Shown here in pieces: positions 27,304-36,883 of a stretch of DNA of 64,000 nucleotides. The stretch comes from JALONH01 sp046329235 (GTDB taxonomy: Bacteria > Bacteroidota > Bacteroidia > Cytophagales > Cytophagaceae), in contig JAXLVA010000001.1 of NCBI GenBank assembly GCA_046329235.1, forward strand, positions 1,798,001 through 1,862,000, written 5' to 3'. Under the pieces are notes generated by a model. The model saw nothing but the letters and a program-made list of their open reading frames with translations, was not told where the DNA came from and ran no database searches. The translations under genes were made by a program, and so were the position numbers. Position 1 is the first letter of the stretch. Every line of letters starts with the position of its first letter.

Positions 27304-28344
27304 ATGGCTTCCGATATCATCTTTACACACGATACTGCCGACGTAGTAAAAAAATACCAACAACGTTATTCTAAGTCGCTAGTTATCGTAGATGAAAACA
27401 CTGAAAAATACTGTTTACCTAAAATAGCTCATCTATTTTCTCCTGAGTCAATTATTCGAATTCAAAGTGGCGAAGAGAATAAGCATTTAGGAACATGCGA
27501 ACTTATTTGGTCTTTCATGACGGATGCTGAATTAGATCGCAAAGCGGTAATTTTTAATTTAGGTGGTGGCGTTATCGGAGATATGGGTGGATTCAGCGCA
27601 GCTACCTATAAACGCGGAATCGATTTCATCCAAATTCCTACTACTCTTCTATCTCAAGTGGATGCTAGTGTGGGAGGGAAACTCGGTGTCGACTTTAAAG
27701 GATTTAAAAACCATATCGGTGTATTCAAAGAACCGATTGCTGTCATTATTGATGACCAATTTTTACAAACACTGCCTTTTGCAGAACTAAGATCCGGCTT
27801 TGCTGAAATCATCAAACACTGCCTCATTGCTGATGCCGGTAAGTGGAATGAAATAAAAAACACAACGGACATTTCTAAATTCAACTGGTTGGAATTAGCA
27901 CAACACTCCGTTGCTATCAAAGATAAAATCACTAAAGAAGACCCTACTGAAAAAGGTCTTCGAAAAATATTAAACTTTGGCCACACTATAGGTCATGCAA
28001 TTGAAACCTATTTCCTAAACCAACCGGGTAAACGTTTGTTACACGGCGAAGCGATAGCTATAGGCATGATTGCTGAAGCTTATTTGGCAGAAGTAAAAGG
28101 ATTTATTTCTCGTTCCGATGTGCAGGAAATCGAGCAGTACATATTAGCCATTTATGGCAAAGTAACTATCGACCCGGCTACCATCGAAGAAATGATTGAC
28201 TTAACTCATCAAGATAAAAAGAATGAACACGGTGCTGTTCTTTATTCTCTGTTAAACAAAATTGGAGAAGCCAACTTCAATATTTCAGCGAATAGAGTAG
28301 AAACTCGTGCCGCTATAGAATATTATGTCCAACTCAACAACTGA
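27304..28344 (+). CDS. aroB: 3-dehydroquinate synthase
   Basis: 346 residues from MASDIIFTHDTADVV; the frame reaches back to 27283, inside the hairpin, so the later ATG is preferred. NAD-binding and metal motifs are visible: IFNLGGGVIGDMGGF, IPTTLLSQVDASVGGKLGVD, the Zn-ligand helix ELRSGFAEIIKHCLI, and LNFGHTIGHAIE with the His ligands. It converts DAHP to 3-dehydroquinate. It lies in the order of the pathway after DAHP synthase and overlaps or abuts aroA. Confidence 0.94.
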   Translation: MASDIIFTHDTADVVKKYQQRYSKSLVIVDENTEKYCLPKIAHLFSPESIIRIQSGEENKHLGTCELIWSFMTDAELDRKAVIFNLGGGVIGDMGGFSAATYKRGIDFIQIPTTLLSQVDASVGGKLGVDFKGFKNHIGVFKEPIAVIIDDQFLQTLPFAELRSGFAEIIKHCLIADAGKWNEIKNTTDISKFNWLELAQHSVAIKDKITKEDPTEKGLRKILNFGHTIGHAIETYFLNQPGKRLLHGEAIAIGMIAEAYLAEVKGFISRSDVQEIEQYILAIYGKVTIDPATIEEMIDLTHQDKKNEHGAVLYSLLNKIGEANFNISANRVETRAAIEYYVQLNN

Positions 28345-29581
28345 TGTTATGGAAGTATTCCATTTACAACATCCAAGCAAACAAGTTAAAGGCTCCGTTA
28401 CTCCTCCTGCATCTAAAAGTGAGAGTAATCGAGTATTAGTTATTGATGCGATTACAGGACGCCAATCTAAATTAGAGAACTTGTCTAACGCACGTGACAC
28501 CCAAACTATGATTCGCTTATTAGATTCTGATAGCAATCCGGTATGGGATGTATTAGATGCAGGTACAACTATGCGCTTCTTAACTGCTTTTAGCGCTATC
28601 AATGGCAAAAGCAGAGAAATGACAGGTACTGCACGTATGAAACAACGTCCTATCAAATTATTGGTCGATGCTTTACGTGAATTAGGTGCAAATATAGAAT
28701 ACAAAGAAAATGAAGGCTTCCCTCCTTTATTGATTCATCCATTCAAGCCGGAACAAGCTAAGACAGATAGAATCCAAATCAAGGGAGATGTATCTTCACA
28801 ATACATCACTGCCTTATTAATGATTGCTCCTGTCTTACCTAAAGGTTTAACGCTAGAATTATTAGGGCATGTAGGTTCAAAGCCATATATCAGTATGACT
28901 TTGCGTTTGATGGAAAAATTTGGAGTTACTTCCAACTGGAATCGCGACACTAACGTGATTACTATTTCTCATCAATCCTATAAAGCTACACAACACAAAG
29001 TTGAATCCGACTGGAGTGGCTCTAGTTACTGGTTCAGTATGGTAGCTTTGGCACAGGAAGCAGAGTTGCAATTAAACGGCTACGTAAAAGATTCCCTTCA
29101 AGGTGACAGCGCTATCGTTGATATCATGGATCAACTAGGGGTTCACACTGAATACAACACTGAAGGTTTACGACTAACTAAAAAAGCCATTGCTTCTTCT
29201 TTCAATTGGGATTTTACAGATTGTCCGGACTTAGCACAAACCATTGCAGTAGTTTTAGCAGCCAAAGGAATGGAAGGTACTTTAAGCGGATTACAAAGTT
29301 TACGCATTAAAGAAACTGATCGTATAGCAGCTATTCAAAATGAATTAAAAAAATTCGGCGCAGACATGATTGAAATTGAGAAGGATGTTACATATAAAGT
29401 AATTCCGGGAGCTTTCAAGGTGAATGGCCAACAAATACATACTTATGAAGACCATCGTATGGCAATGGCATTTGCTCCATTGGCCTTACTAGGGAAAGTA
29501 TCCATAGAAGAACCTTCTGTAGTGAATAAATCTTACCCGGACTTCTGGACAGACTTGAAAAAATTTGGATTTACTTTCTAA
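28325..29581 (+). CDS. aroA: 5-enolpyruvylshikimate-3-phosphate synthase
   Basis: 418 residues. Active-site segments: PPASKSESNRVL (Lys and Arg for PEP and shikimate phosphate), DAGTTMRFLTA, KGDVSSQYITAL, DCPDLAQTIAVV (catalytic Asp), RIKETDRIAAI and YEDHRMAMAFAP. The enzyme joins PEP to shikimate 3-phosphate. The MRPL of the E. coli enzyme is MRFL here, a change at the position of Pro101 (see findings). The ATG at 28325 overlaps aroB by 20 bases; a second ATG at 28349 lies five bases past the aroB stop and is equally possible. A strong terminator ends the unit. Confidence 0.93.
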   Translation: MSNSTTDVMEVFHLQHPSKQVKGSVTPPASKSESNRVLVIDAITGRQSKLENLSNARDTQTMIRLLDSDSNPVWDVLDAGTTMRFLTAFSAINGKSREMTGTARMKQRPIKLLVDALRELGANIEYKENEGFPPLLIHPFKPEQAKTDRIQIKGDVSSQYITALLMIAPVLPKGLTLELLGHVGSKPYISMTLRLMEKFGVTSNWNRDTNVITISHQSYKATQHKVESDWSGSSYWFSMVALAQEAELQLNGYVKDSLQGDSAIVDIMDQLGVHTEYNTEGLRLTKKAIASSFNWDFTDCPDLAQTIAVVLAAKGMEGTLSGLQSLRIKETDRIAAIQNELKKFGADMIEIEKDVTYKVIPGAFKVNGQQIHTYEDHRMAMAFAPLALLGKVSIEEPSVVNKSYPDFWTDLKKFGFTF

Positions 29582-29591
29582 ATAAACAATG

Positions 29592-29629
29592 AGTCCCAAC
29601 GTTATCTATCGTTGGGACTTTTATTTTTT
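29592..29629 (+). terminator. Terminator after aroA
   Basis: AGTCCCAACG and CGTTGGGACT form a perfect 10-base stem with an eight-base loop, followed by TTTATTTTTT. Confidence 0.88.
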
Positions 29630-29670
29630 GGGGAAAGCTTACCCACCTTAAAAATAAATATATCCCTACC

Positions 29671-29702
29671 TTGTTTTTTTAATTGTATTATTTCTATATT
29701 TC
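29671..29702 (+). promoter_or_regulatory. Candidate promoter for first metal-efflux operon
   Basis: TTG at 29671-29673 and TATATTTC at 29695-29702, spaced by 21 bases, resemble the Bacteroidota -33/-7 pair with one mismatch in the -7 box. Confidence 0.3.
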
Positions 29703-29794
29703 GAAATCTGTAGCAAATCTGAAGGAACGCTTCAATACTAGCTAAAGCACACCAACACTCCCTTTTAACAATGCACCCACGAACATCTATAAAG

Positions 29795-30994
29795 ATGGTC
29801 AAACTTAGTACAATTCTAATAATGACATGGAATCTGCTATGTTTTACCCAAGTTTACGCACAACCGGCACTTAATCCGGATTCAGCAGTATCCAAAGCTT
29901 TAGTAAATTACCCTCAAATCAAAGCGGCTAATCTAGCTGTAGAACAACAAAGCCTATTAAAACCAGCCGGCTTTAACCTATACAGTCCCGAATTTTTATT
30001 TCAAGCACCAACCGGTGATGAACAACGTCTAGGTATCATGCAACGTTTTGACTTCCCAACGGTGTACTGTCAACAAATGAAATTACAATCTGCTGCCACA
30101 CACGTGAGCGAAAGCCAACGTGACATTAGTGTCAACATGTTAAAATATAGCGTACGTAATGCTTATATCGAATTTCAATATTGGTATGAGACACAAGCTA
30201 TCTTAAAACGTTTCGATTCTATTCTTTCTGATTTAGTTTCTATCAACGAAGTTCGTTATAGAGTAGGTCAAATCTCCAACTTGGAAAAAATTAACGGGGA
30301 AGCTAAATACAAAAACTTACGATTCAATCTACTTCAGGCAGAAGCGGAAGTAACTAAAGCTAGAAAACAATTACTTGTGTATATGGGTGTGTTAGAAGAT
30401 TCTCTAATGATTCCACAAGGAAAAATGATGAAATTAGATTCATTAGCTATTATTGAAAAAGACAGTGGCAATTTTTACAACAACCCACTACTTCAATACT
30501 ATCAAAATCAAATTGATTATTCTCGCAGACTGCATAAGGTAGAACGCCACCGTAGCTTACCGGGATTAGTTGTTGGGTATCTTAATCAAGCTAGCCCTAA
30601 CACTGAAACCTACTATCGTTTCCAATATGGTGTTACATTACCTATTTGGTTTTGGCAATACAATGCTCGTATTCGTTCCGCTAAAAAAGGTGTAGAAGTT
30701 TCGGAAGCACACGCTCGTACAGGTACATACCAACTAAATAGTGAGTATTACCAAGCACAAGCTCGTTATCGCCAGTACTATGAAGGTTTAAGATTTTACG
30801 AAGAAGCAGGTTTATTACAAGCAGCTGAAGTATTAAAATCAGCAGCTACAAGTTATCGCCTGGGAAGCATTGGATATTATGCTTATTTAATGAACATCGA
30901 ACAAGCCTTTACAATTGAACGCAACTACTTGGAAGCACTTAAAAATTACAACCAATCTATTTTATACATCAACTACTTAAAAGGAGAATTATAA
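29795..30994 (+). CDS. TolC-family outer-membrane factor of metal efflux system 1
   Basis: About 399 residues from MVKLSTILIMTWNLLCF, which begins a signal peptide ending VYAQ; an ATG eight codons upstream (29771) is also possible. It has the repeated long helical segments of TolC/CusC proteins (AVSKALVNYPQIKAANLAVEQQ, YRVGQISNLEKINGEAKYKNL, AATSYRLGSIGYYAYLMNIE). These form a trimeric channel across the outer membrane. It is followed after six bases by the RND pump and then the adaptor, so it is the exit duct for that system. No lipobox is seen. Confidence 0.88.
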   Translation: MVKLSTILIMTWNLLCFTQVYAQPALNPDSAVSKALVNYPQIKAANLAVEQQSLLKPAGFNLYSPEFLFQAPTGDEQRLGIMQRFDFPTVYCQQMKLQSAATHVSESQRDISVNMLKYSVRNAYIEFQYWYETQAILKRFDSILSDLVSINEVRYRVGQISNLEKINGEAKYKNLRFNLLQAEAEVTKARKQLLVYMGVLEDSLMIPQGKMMKLDSLAIIEKDSGNFYNNPLLQYYQNQIDYSRRLHKVERHRSLPGLVVGYLNQASPNTETYYRFQYGVTLPIWFWQYNARIRSAKKGVEVSEAHARTGTYQLNSEYYQAQARYRQYYEGLRFYEEAGLLQAAEVLKSAATSYRLGSIGYYAYLMNIEQAFTIERNYLEALKNYNQSILYINYLKGEL

Positions 30995-31000
30995 TTCTTT

Positions 31001-34000
31001 ATGAAATTCATTGATTCAATTATCTCCTTTAGTGTTAAAAACCCGGTACTAATTGGTATCATGGTTTTTGTCCTAGTCATTTGGGGAAGTATATCACTAG
31101 TAAAACTCCCTATCGATGCTGTACCGGACGTAACATCTAATCAAGTAGACATTCTAACTAACAGTCCAAGTTTAGCTACAACTGAAGTAGAGCGTTTTAT
31201 TACGGCTCCCATCGAGCAGCAAATGGCAAACATTCCTAAGCTACAAGAGGTACGTTCTATCTCTCGATTCGGAATGTCTGTAGTACGTTTAGTGTTTGAT
31301 GACGACAAAAATATTAACGAAGCACGTCAGCAAGTATTTGAGCGATTAGCTTCGGTAGATATTCCGGAAGAATTAGGAAAACCTGAAATGGGTCCTGTTA
31401 CCACAGGTTTAGGTGAAGTTTACCAATACGTACTTCGTCCTAAAGACCCTACCGATAAATCATTCGACTTAATGGAAATTCGAACTATCCAAGATTGGAA
31501 TGTCCGAAGAAAACTTTTAGGTATTCAAGGTATCGCCGAGATTAATACGTTTGGTGGTTACAAAAAAGAATACCAAGCCTTCATCAAACCGGACCGAATG
31601 AAATCACTGGGTGTTACGATTGATGAATTATATCACGCATTAAAAACCGGGAATAGTAATACAGGTGGTTCTTATATTGAAAAAGATAACAAAGCATATG
31701 TCATACGTGGTATTGGTTTAGCCACATCATTAGAAGATATTGGTAAAACCGTAATTAAAGTACGCGACAAATCTCCTGTCTTAGTAAAAGACGTGGCAGA
31801 TATTAGCTATGGATATCCTGTAAGAAACGGAGCTGTTACCATGAATGGCAATGGTGAAGTAGTAGCCGGTATCATCATGATGTTAAAAGGCGAAAATGGT
31901 TATGATCTAATCAATCGCTTAAAAGGTAGAATCAGTGAAATCAAAGCTGGTCTTCCGGAAGGAATCGTCATGGAATCTTTCATTGATAGAGAACAATTGA
32001 TTTCTAGAGCAATTAAGACCGTAGCAACTAACTTAATTGAAGGTGCATTAATAGTAGTGGTAGTAATATTAGTATTCCTAGGAAACTGGAGAGCTTCGTT
32101 ACTAGCAGCATCGGTTATTCCATTATCTATGATGTTTGCTTTCGGAATGATGGTTCAAACAGGTGTAGTTGGAACATTAATGAGTCTTGGAGCGATCGAC
32201 TTTGGTCTTTTAGTAGACCCGGCCATTATTATTGTAGAATCGGTGGTAATGTATATGGCATTGAAACTTAATTCTTACTCTAAGTCACATAATATCGACT
32301 ATCGTAGCAAGCAGTTGTTAGTTATTGATGCTGCTTCAGAAGTTAAGCGATCCGTGATTTTTGGTGGACTTATTATTCTTATTGTATACTTCCCAATATT
32401 AACCCTTACAGGTATAGAAGGAAAAATGTTCTCCCCTATGGCCAAAACTGTAGCGTTTGCTATTGCCGGAGCTATTTTCCTTGCCATTACATACGTACCT
32501 ATGATGGCTGCTTTAATATTAAAACCTGATCCTAATCATGGTCATAGCTGGTCTGAAAAAATCGTAGACAAAATCTATGAAACGATAGAGCCGGTTGTCG
32601 ATTACAGTATCGCATATAAAAGAGTTACTGTAGCTATAGCTCTGTTAATTCTAATAGGTGGAGGATTCGGTTTTTCGAAAATAGGTGGCGAATTCATTCC
32701 TAAACTTCAAGAAGGTGATTTTAATATTGAAATGAATTTACCGGTAGGAAGTTCCCTAACAGAATCGATTAAATTATCTCAAAAAGTACAATCGGATTTA
32801 TTAAAAGAATTTCCTGACGAGATTAATAAAGTAGTTTGTAAAATAGGTACTACTGAAATTCCGATGGATCCTGCTCCTCTAGAGACTCAAGATATCGTAG
32901 TTAATTTAAATCCTAAGGAACAATGGACGAAGGCACATTCCCAAGAAGAACTTGGTGACTTAATAGCCGACTTTCTTAATAAATATCCGGGAACAATCAT
33001 CTCTGTACAACAACCCATTGAAAACCGTGTAAACGAGTTAATGTCCGGTGCGAAAACAGATGTAGTGGTTAAATTATACGGAAATGAAATTGACACCTTA
33101 ATGTCATTAGCTAAACGTATTACTTATATCATTAAAACGGTAGATGGTGCTACAGATATCCAAGGTATCAAAGCTTACGGATTACCTCAAATCAACATTC
33201 GATATGATCGAAATCAATTAGCTTTTTATGGTATTACAGTAGAGCAAGTAAACTTTGCTATCCAAACTGCTTTTGCCGGAGCTACAGCGGGTATTATCTA
33301 CGAAAAAAATAAACGATTCGATTTAACGCTTCGTTTATCCGGTTCTGATCGTGGATCCATAGAAAACATCCAAGGATTGCTAATCAGCGATAGCCAAGGC
33401 AGACCTATCCCACTTTATCAATTAGCAGACATTACTACTAAAGTCGGATATTCTGAAATTCGACACGAAAGTATGCAACGAATGATGAACGTTGGTTTTA
33501 ACGTTCGTGGTAAGGATATGTCTTCTGTAGTAAATGACTTAAAAGTGCAAATCGATAAATCCATTTACATTCCATATGGATATCAAATAAAATATGGCGG
33601 TGAATTTGAGAACTTCGAACGTGCAACAGCCAGACTTGCAGTAGTATTACCTATCTCACTATTAATTATTCTACTATTGTTATACATGACCTTTAACAAC
33701 ATGAAGGATAGTTTACTAATCTATGCTGTAGTTCCACTATCAGCAGTAGGTGGTGTATTCTCCTTGTTATTACGAGACATGAACTTTAGTATCTCTGCAG
33801 GTGTTGGCTTCATTGCCTTGTTTGGTATAGCCGTACTAAATGCCATCATGTTGGTAAGCCGTTTCAATGCATTGAGACTCGAACGCAATACTGATATTGT
33901 TGCTTGTGTAAAGGAAGGTTTAAAAGAAAAATTCAGACCAGTACTTCTTACATCTATGGTTGCGGCTTTAGGATTCATTCCAATGGCTATTTCTAAAAGT

Positions 34001-34147
34001 GCCGGTGCTGAAGTTCAAAAACCATTAGCTACAGTAGTTATTGGTGGTTTATTTACGGCTACCATCTTAACATTATTTGTACTTCCTGTACTCTACATCA
34101 TCTTCAATTCGAATTCCAAAACTACTACAACCCAACAGCCTTCATAA
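31001..34147 (+). CDS. Heavy-metal RND efflux pump 1 (CusA/CzcA family)
   Basis: 1048 residues with 12 membrane segments and two large periplasmic loops. FPVKLPIDAVPDVTSNQV-type N-terminal signature of metal RND pumps is present as LPIDAVPDVTS. TM4 reads AIDFGLLVDPAIIIVES, giving Asp400, Asp406 and Glu413, the three-acid proton-relay set known from CzcA; CusA-type Cu/Ag pumps lack the first Asp. The pump takes metal from periplasm or cytosol and drives it out with protons. Metal identity is inferred as divalent (Zn/Co/Ni/Cd) and is not certain. The adaptor follows four bases later. Confidence 0.9.
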   Translation: MKFIDSIISFSVKNPVLIGIMVFVLVIWGSISLVKLPIDAVPDVTSNQVDILTNSPSLATTEVERFITAPIEQQMANIPKLQEVRSISRFGMSVVRLVFDDDKNINEARQQVFERLASVDIPEELGKPEMGPVTTGLGEVYQYVLRPKDPTDKSFDLMEIRTIQDWNVRRKLLGIQGIAEINTFGGYKKEYQAFIKPDRMKSLGVTIDELYHALKTGNSNTGGSYIEKDNKAYVIRGIGLATSLEDIGKTVIKVRDKSPVLVKDVADISYGYPVRNGAVTMNGNGEVVAGIIMMLKGENGYDLINRLKGRISEIKAGLPEGIVMESFIDREQLISRAIKTVATNLIEGALIVVVVILVFLGNWRASLLAASVIPLSMMFAFGMMVQTGVVGTLMSLGAIDFGLLVDPAIIIVESVVMYMALKLNSYSKSHNIDYRSKQLLVIDAASEVKRSVIFGGLIILIVYFPILTLTGIEGKMFSPMAKTVAFAIAGAIFLAITYVPMMAALILKPDPNHGHSWSEKIVDKIYETIEPVVDYSIAYKRVTVAIALLILIGGGFGFSKIGGEFIPKLQEGDFNIEMNLPVGSSLTESIKLSQKVQSDLLKEFPDEINKVVCKIGTTEIPMDPAPLETQDIVVNLNPKEQWTKAHSQEELGDLIADFLNKYPGTIISVQQPIENRVNELMSGAKTDVVVKLYGNEIDTLMSLAKRITYIIKTVDGATDIQGIKAYGLPQINIRYDRNQLAFYGITVEQVNFAIQTAFAGATAGIIYEKNKRFDLTLRLSGSDRGSIENIQGLLISDSQGRPIPLYQLADITTKVGYSEIRHESMQRMMNVGFNVRGKDMSSVVNDLKVQIDKSIYIPYGYQIKYGGEFENFERATARLAVVLPISLLIILLLLYMTFNNMKDSLLIYAVVPLSAVGGVFSLLLRDMNFSISAGVGFIALFGIAVLNAIMLVSRFNALRLERNTDIVACVKEGLKEKFRPVLLTSMVAALGFIPMAISKSAGAEVQKPLATVVIGGLFTATILTLFVLPVLYIIFNSNSKTTTTQQPS

Positions 34148-34151
34148 TTAT

Positions 34152-35315
34152 ATGCGACCATATTATATCATAACATTATTCAGTCTTCTGTTTATAAATT
34201 GTACAGATGACAGTAACCAAGGTCCAAAAGAAATATCTTTTCAAGATGGTACTTTAACCATTTCAGAATCCAAGCTTAAAAATCTGGAGATCGTATTAAT
34301 AAAACCTGAAATAAAGGCCTTACAAACCTTCTTACACTTCAATGGTAAAATAAAAGCATTACCCAATTACAGTGCTAAAGTAAGTAGTAACATTGATGGC
34401 AAAATTGACAATGTATATGTACGCGAGGGAGACTATGTAAAACAAGGTCAACCACTCATTTCCTTAAGCAGTATGCATCTGATTGAATTGCAAGAACAAT
34501 ACTTGACAGCCAAATCAGAAGTAGATTTCATGACCATCGACTTTGAACGCCAACAAGAATTAAAGAGAAATAACATCGGTGCTTTGGCTGAATATCAAAT
34601 TGTAGAAGCTAAATACAAAGCAGCTATCAGTAAAGAAAAATCCATTCGAGCTAAACTGGAGTTGTTAGGCATTAATGTAAATGATTTGTCTGATCCATTA
34701 AAATCAAAAATCACTACAACGCTTTATATAAAAGCTCCTATAAGCGGTTATATATACTCCTTCCCTGTTTCTGTAGGTATGTTAGCTACTCCGGAAACTA
34801 TTATCGCTCAAATCATCGACAATCAACATTTACATGCTGAAATATATGTTTACGATAAAGACATTAATTTAATTAAAGAAGGACAAAAAGTACAAATTGA
34901 TTACGTAAACTCTAGTTACCAAAACTCAGTAGGGACTGTCATTTCAATTGACAGAGTAATTGATGAAGTTACCAAAGCGATTACCGTTCATATTATCTTC
35001 GAAGCTCCGGATGATCATTTAGTATTACCTGATATGACTATTCGCGCCATCATTGAATACTCCGGAAATCAAAGTGCAGGATATGTAGTTCCTAATAGTG
35101 CTTTATTACAAGAAGAAGATCAGATATACATCTTCACAGCATCTTCTAATCATGGTGACAGTATTGCTATTAAAAAAGTAAAAGTTTCTTTAGAAGATAG
35201 AAATGATAAAGAAACAGAAATTAAAGTATCCAATGAATTACCTCAAAACTTCTATGTGATTAGCAGTAACGTGTCTGCCATTGAAGTGGAAAGAAAGAAA
35301 TTTATTACTGAATAA
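34152..35315 (+). CDS. RND periplasmic adaptor 1 (CusB/CzcB family lipoprotein)
   Basis: 387 residues from MRPYYIITLFSLLFINC, where the Cys after LLFIN is a lipobox; the frame start at 34077 lies inside the pump gene and is rejected. Barrel-sandwich (lipoyl-like) halves are seen as NIDGKIDNVYVREGDYVKQG and SGYIYSFPVSVGML, split by a helical hairpin (about 120-170), then a beta-barrel domain (YVYDKDINLIKEGQKVQI). It links pump and outer-membrane factor. A His-rich metal-binding C-terminus is absent. A convergent terminator follows. Confidence 0.88.
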   Translation: MRPYYIITLFSLLFINCTDDSNQGPKEISFQDGTLTISESKLKNLEIVLIKPEIKALQTFLHFNGKIKALPNYSAKVSSNIDGKIDNVYVREGDYVKQGQPLISLSSMHLIELQEQYLTAKSEVDFMTIDFERQQELKRNNIGALAEYQIVEAKYKAAISKEKSIRAKLELLGINVNDLSDPLKSKITTTLYIKAPISGYIYSFPVSVGMLATPETIIAQIIDNQHLHAEIYVYDKDINLIKEGQKVQIDYVNSSYQNSVGTVISIDRVIDEVTKAITVHIIFEAPDDHLVLPDMTIRAIIEYSGNQSAGYVVPNSALLQEEDQIYIFTASSNHGDSIAIKKVKVSLEDRNDKETEIKVSNELPQNFYVISSNVSAIEVERKKFITE

Positions 35316-35330
35316 AAATAGAACAACTGA

Positions 35331-35372
35331 ATAAAAAAAGCCTCCCGATACTTATCGGGAGGCTTTTTTTAT
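35331..35372. terminator. Bidirectional terminator between efflux operon 1 and convergent gene
   Basis: GCCTCCCGATA and TATCGGGAGGC form an 11-base GC-rich stem, flanked by A7 and T7. It overlaps the stop codon of the minus-strand gene. Confidence 0.9.
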
Positions 35373-36040
35373 TCTCCTTCCGGAACATATGCCGGATCAT
35401 AAGTCTTTTTCATCTGCCCTGACTTCACATCATTAATGAATCGCTTCCATGCAAAAGGGTTGGTTAATGATAAAGTAGGATTCATATATTGATTCTGCGT
35501 ATAAAGAGCTTGTTGGTTCATATAATATCTATAATTCATAGAACTACTAGCCCCCATATTCGACATCACTCTTCGTAATACTTGTTCATTTAAATTACCA
35601 TTCATATTATCTAAATCCTGACGTGGTAAATTAAGCGCCACAAATGCCTGCTTAAACAATTGCTCCGTAGGCCATGGTGTAATTTCAACCGTAGGTAGGT
35701 AGATAGTATCTTGATAAATTTCAATAATCACCGATAATTTTTCCGATACGGTGGGAGGTATAATAAACGACTTTTCTTTATAACCCAATGATTTAATCAA
35801 AATCGTATCCCCTGTCAACGTAGGCATGGAAAAATACCCCACCCCATTAGACATGGTACCTCTACCTTCTTTAGGTACATAAACATATACGCCCGGAACA
35901 CCGTAGGCACTATCTCCACTCACTATAATACCGGTAAACTGTACCACTTTACGTGGCACTACTTGTGTAGTTTGGGCAGCTAAAGGCAATGCCGCAAGCA
36001 ACCAAACCAGACCAAATAACCGGAAAATCAAACTTTTCAT
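35369..36040 (-). CDS. Secreted protein with carboxypeptidase-regulatory-like domain
   Basis: 223 residues with a signal peptide (KSLIFRLFGLVWLLAALPLAAQ). Residues about 33-115 form a CarboxypepD_reg-like beta-sandwich (FTGIIVSGDSAYGVPGVYVYV, GTMSNGVGYFSMPT, DTILIKSLGYKEKSF), the fold found at the N-terminus of SusC-type receptors but here standing alone. The C-terminal half is polar, ending NDVKSGQMKKTYDPAY. Function is unknown; such proteins are common periplasmic or surface proteins of Bacteroidota. It is monocistronic and divergent from the ArsR gene. Confidence 0.8.
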   Translation of the reverse strand: MKSLIFRLFGLVWLLAALPLAAQTTQVVPRKVVQFTGIIVSGDSAYGVPGVYVYVPKEGRGTMSNGVGYFSMPTLTGDTILIKSLGYKEKSFIIPPTVSEKLSVIIEIYQDTIYLPTVEITPWPTEQLFKQAFVALNLPRQDLDNMNGNLNEQVLRRVMSNMGASSSMNYRYYMNQQALYTQNQYMNPTLSLTNPFAWKRFINDVKSGQMKKTYDPAYVPEGE

Positions 36041-36066
36041 TCCCCCAAATTACTCCTTTTTTTTGG

Positions 36067-36087
36067 CTTTACATTACCCATGTAAAG
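36067..36087. promoter_or_regulatory. Perfect inverted repeat between divergent genes (possible operator)
   Basis: CTTTACAT and ATGTAAAG are perfect 8-base arms around TACCC. The repeat lies 27 bases before the minus-strand gene and 81 bases before the ArsR gene, with no T-run, so an operator is more likely than a terminator. Which regulator binds it is unknown. Confidence 0.35.
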
Positions 36088-36168
36088 TATTAACTCGTTC
36101 TTTAATATTTTCACTATATCTATATAACAACAAAATGTCCAAAAAAGTGTATATTCGGATAGCCAAAT

Positions 36169-36573
36169 ATGCCATTATCGGAATCAAATCCCTCCCTTTC
36201 ATATTCCGCTAAGCTTTTCAAAGCCTTAGGGGATGAGTCTCGATTACGTATTCTCCATCTGATTTTGGTTACTGAAGAAATGTGTATTTCAGATTTAGAA
36301 ATCATATTAGACTATTCTCAAACTAAAACATCCAGGCATTTAGCTTATTTAAGAAACTTTGGAGTGGTTGAATTCAAAAAAATTGACCAATGGGTATATT
36401 ATCATATCTCACCGGAGTATTTATCTCTTATTCAAAACTTCTTTCTATGGATTGGTAAAGAGTCCATATTATATAAAGATTTATTAGAATATAGAACACT
36501 GTATACTAACAACGAATTAGCCGTACGCAAACTACATATCAGTAGAAAAGAATTTAAACTACCTGAACTCTAA
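36169..36573 (+). CDS. ArsR-type winged-helix transcriptional regulator
   Basis: 134 residues. The winged-helix core (LFKALGDESRLRILHLIL, CISDLEIILDYSQTKTSRHLAYLRNFGVV, QWVYYHI) follows the ArsR plan closely. Only one Cys stands at the usual ELCVC metal site (MCISDLE), so the classical As(III)/Cd(II) site is not complete; a non-metal ligand or different metal site is possible. About 40 residues follow the wing. It is first in a unit with the 2Fe-2S protein, the YjjG-type phosphatase and pruA, whose starts are 4 bases away or overlapping. Confidence 0.85.
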   Translation: MPLSESNPSLSYSAKLFKALGDESRLRILHLILVTEEMCISDLEIILDYSQTKTSRHLAYLRNFGVVEFKKIDQWVYYHISPEYLSLIQNFFLWIGKESILYKDLLEYRTLYTNNELAVRKLHISRKEFKLPEL

Positions 36574-36577
36574 AAAT

Positions 36578-36883
36578 ATGAAATATAAAAAACACGTATT
36601 CGTCTGTACCAACCAGAAACCGGATGGTAAAAAATGTTGTGGAGAAGCTACTGGAATGGCTTTAGTTGATTTGTTTAAAAAAGAAATCAAAGATAGAAAT
36701 CTACAAATAGATATTCGTGCACAACGTGCCGGATGTTTTGATGTATGTGCACATGGCCCTGCTGTAGTTGTATATCCGGAAGGCATTTTCTATGGACATG
36801 TACAACCGGAAGATGTAAACGAAATCATTGAATCCCATTTAATCAATGATCAACCGGTAGAACGATTAAAATTACCATTTTAA
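36578..36883 (+). CDS. (2Fe-2S) ferredoxin-domain protein, thioredoxin-like fold
   Basis: 101 residues. Cys at about 10, 20/21, 53 and 57 (VFVCTNQ, KKCCGEATG, QRAGCFDVCAHGP) are the spacing of thioredoxin-like [2Fe-2S] ferredoxins such as the NuoE-like and cobalt-chelatase-associated proteins. The following PAVVVYPEGIFYGHVQPEDV is the conserved end of this family. It is probably a small electron carrier; its partner is unknown. It is embedded between ArsR (4-base gap) and the YjjG-type gene (overlap of one base at TAATG). Confidence 0.85.
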   Translation: MKYKKHVFVCTNQKPDGKKCCGEATGMALVDLFKKEIKDRNLQIDIRAQRAGCFDVCAHGPAVVVYPEGIFYGHVQPEDVNEIIESHLINDQPVERLKLPF

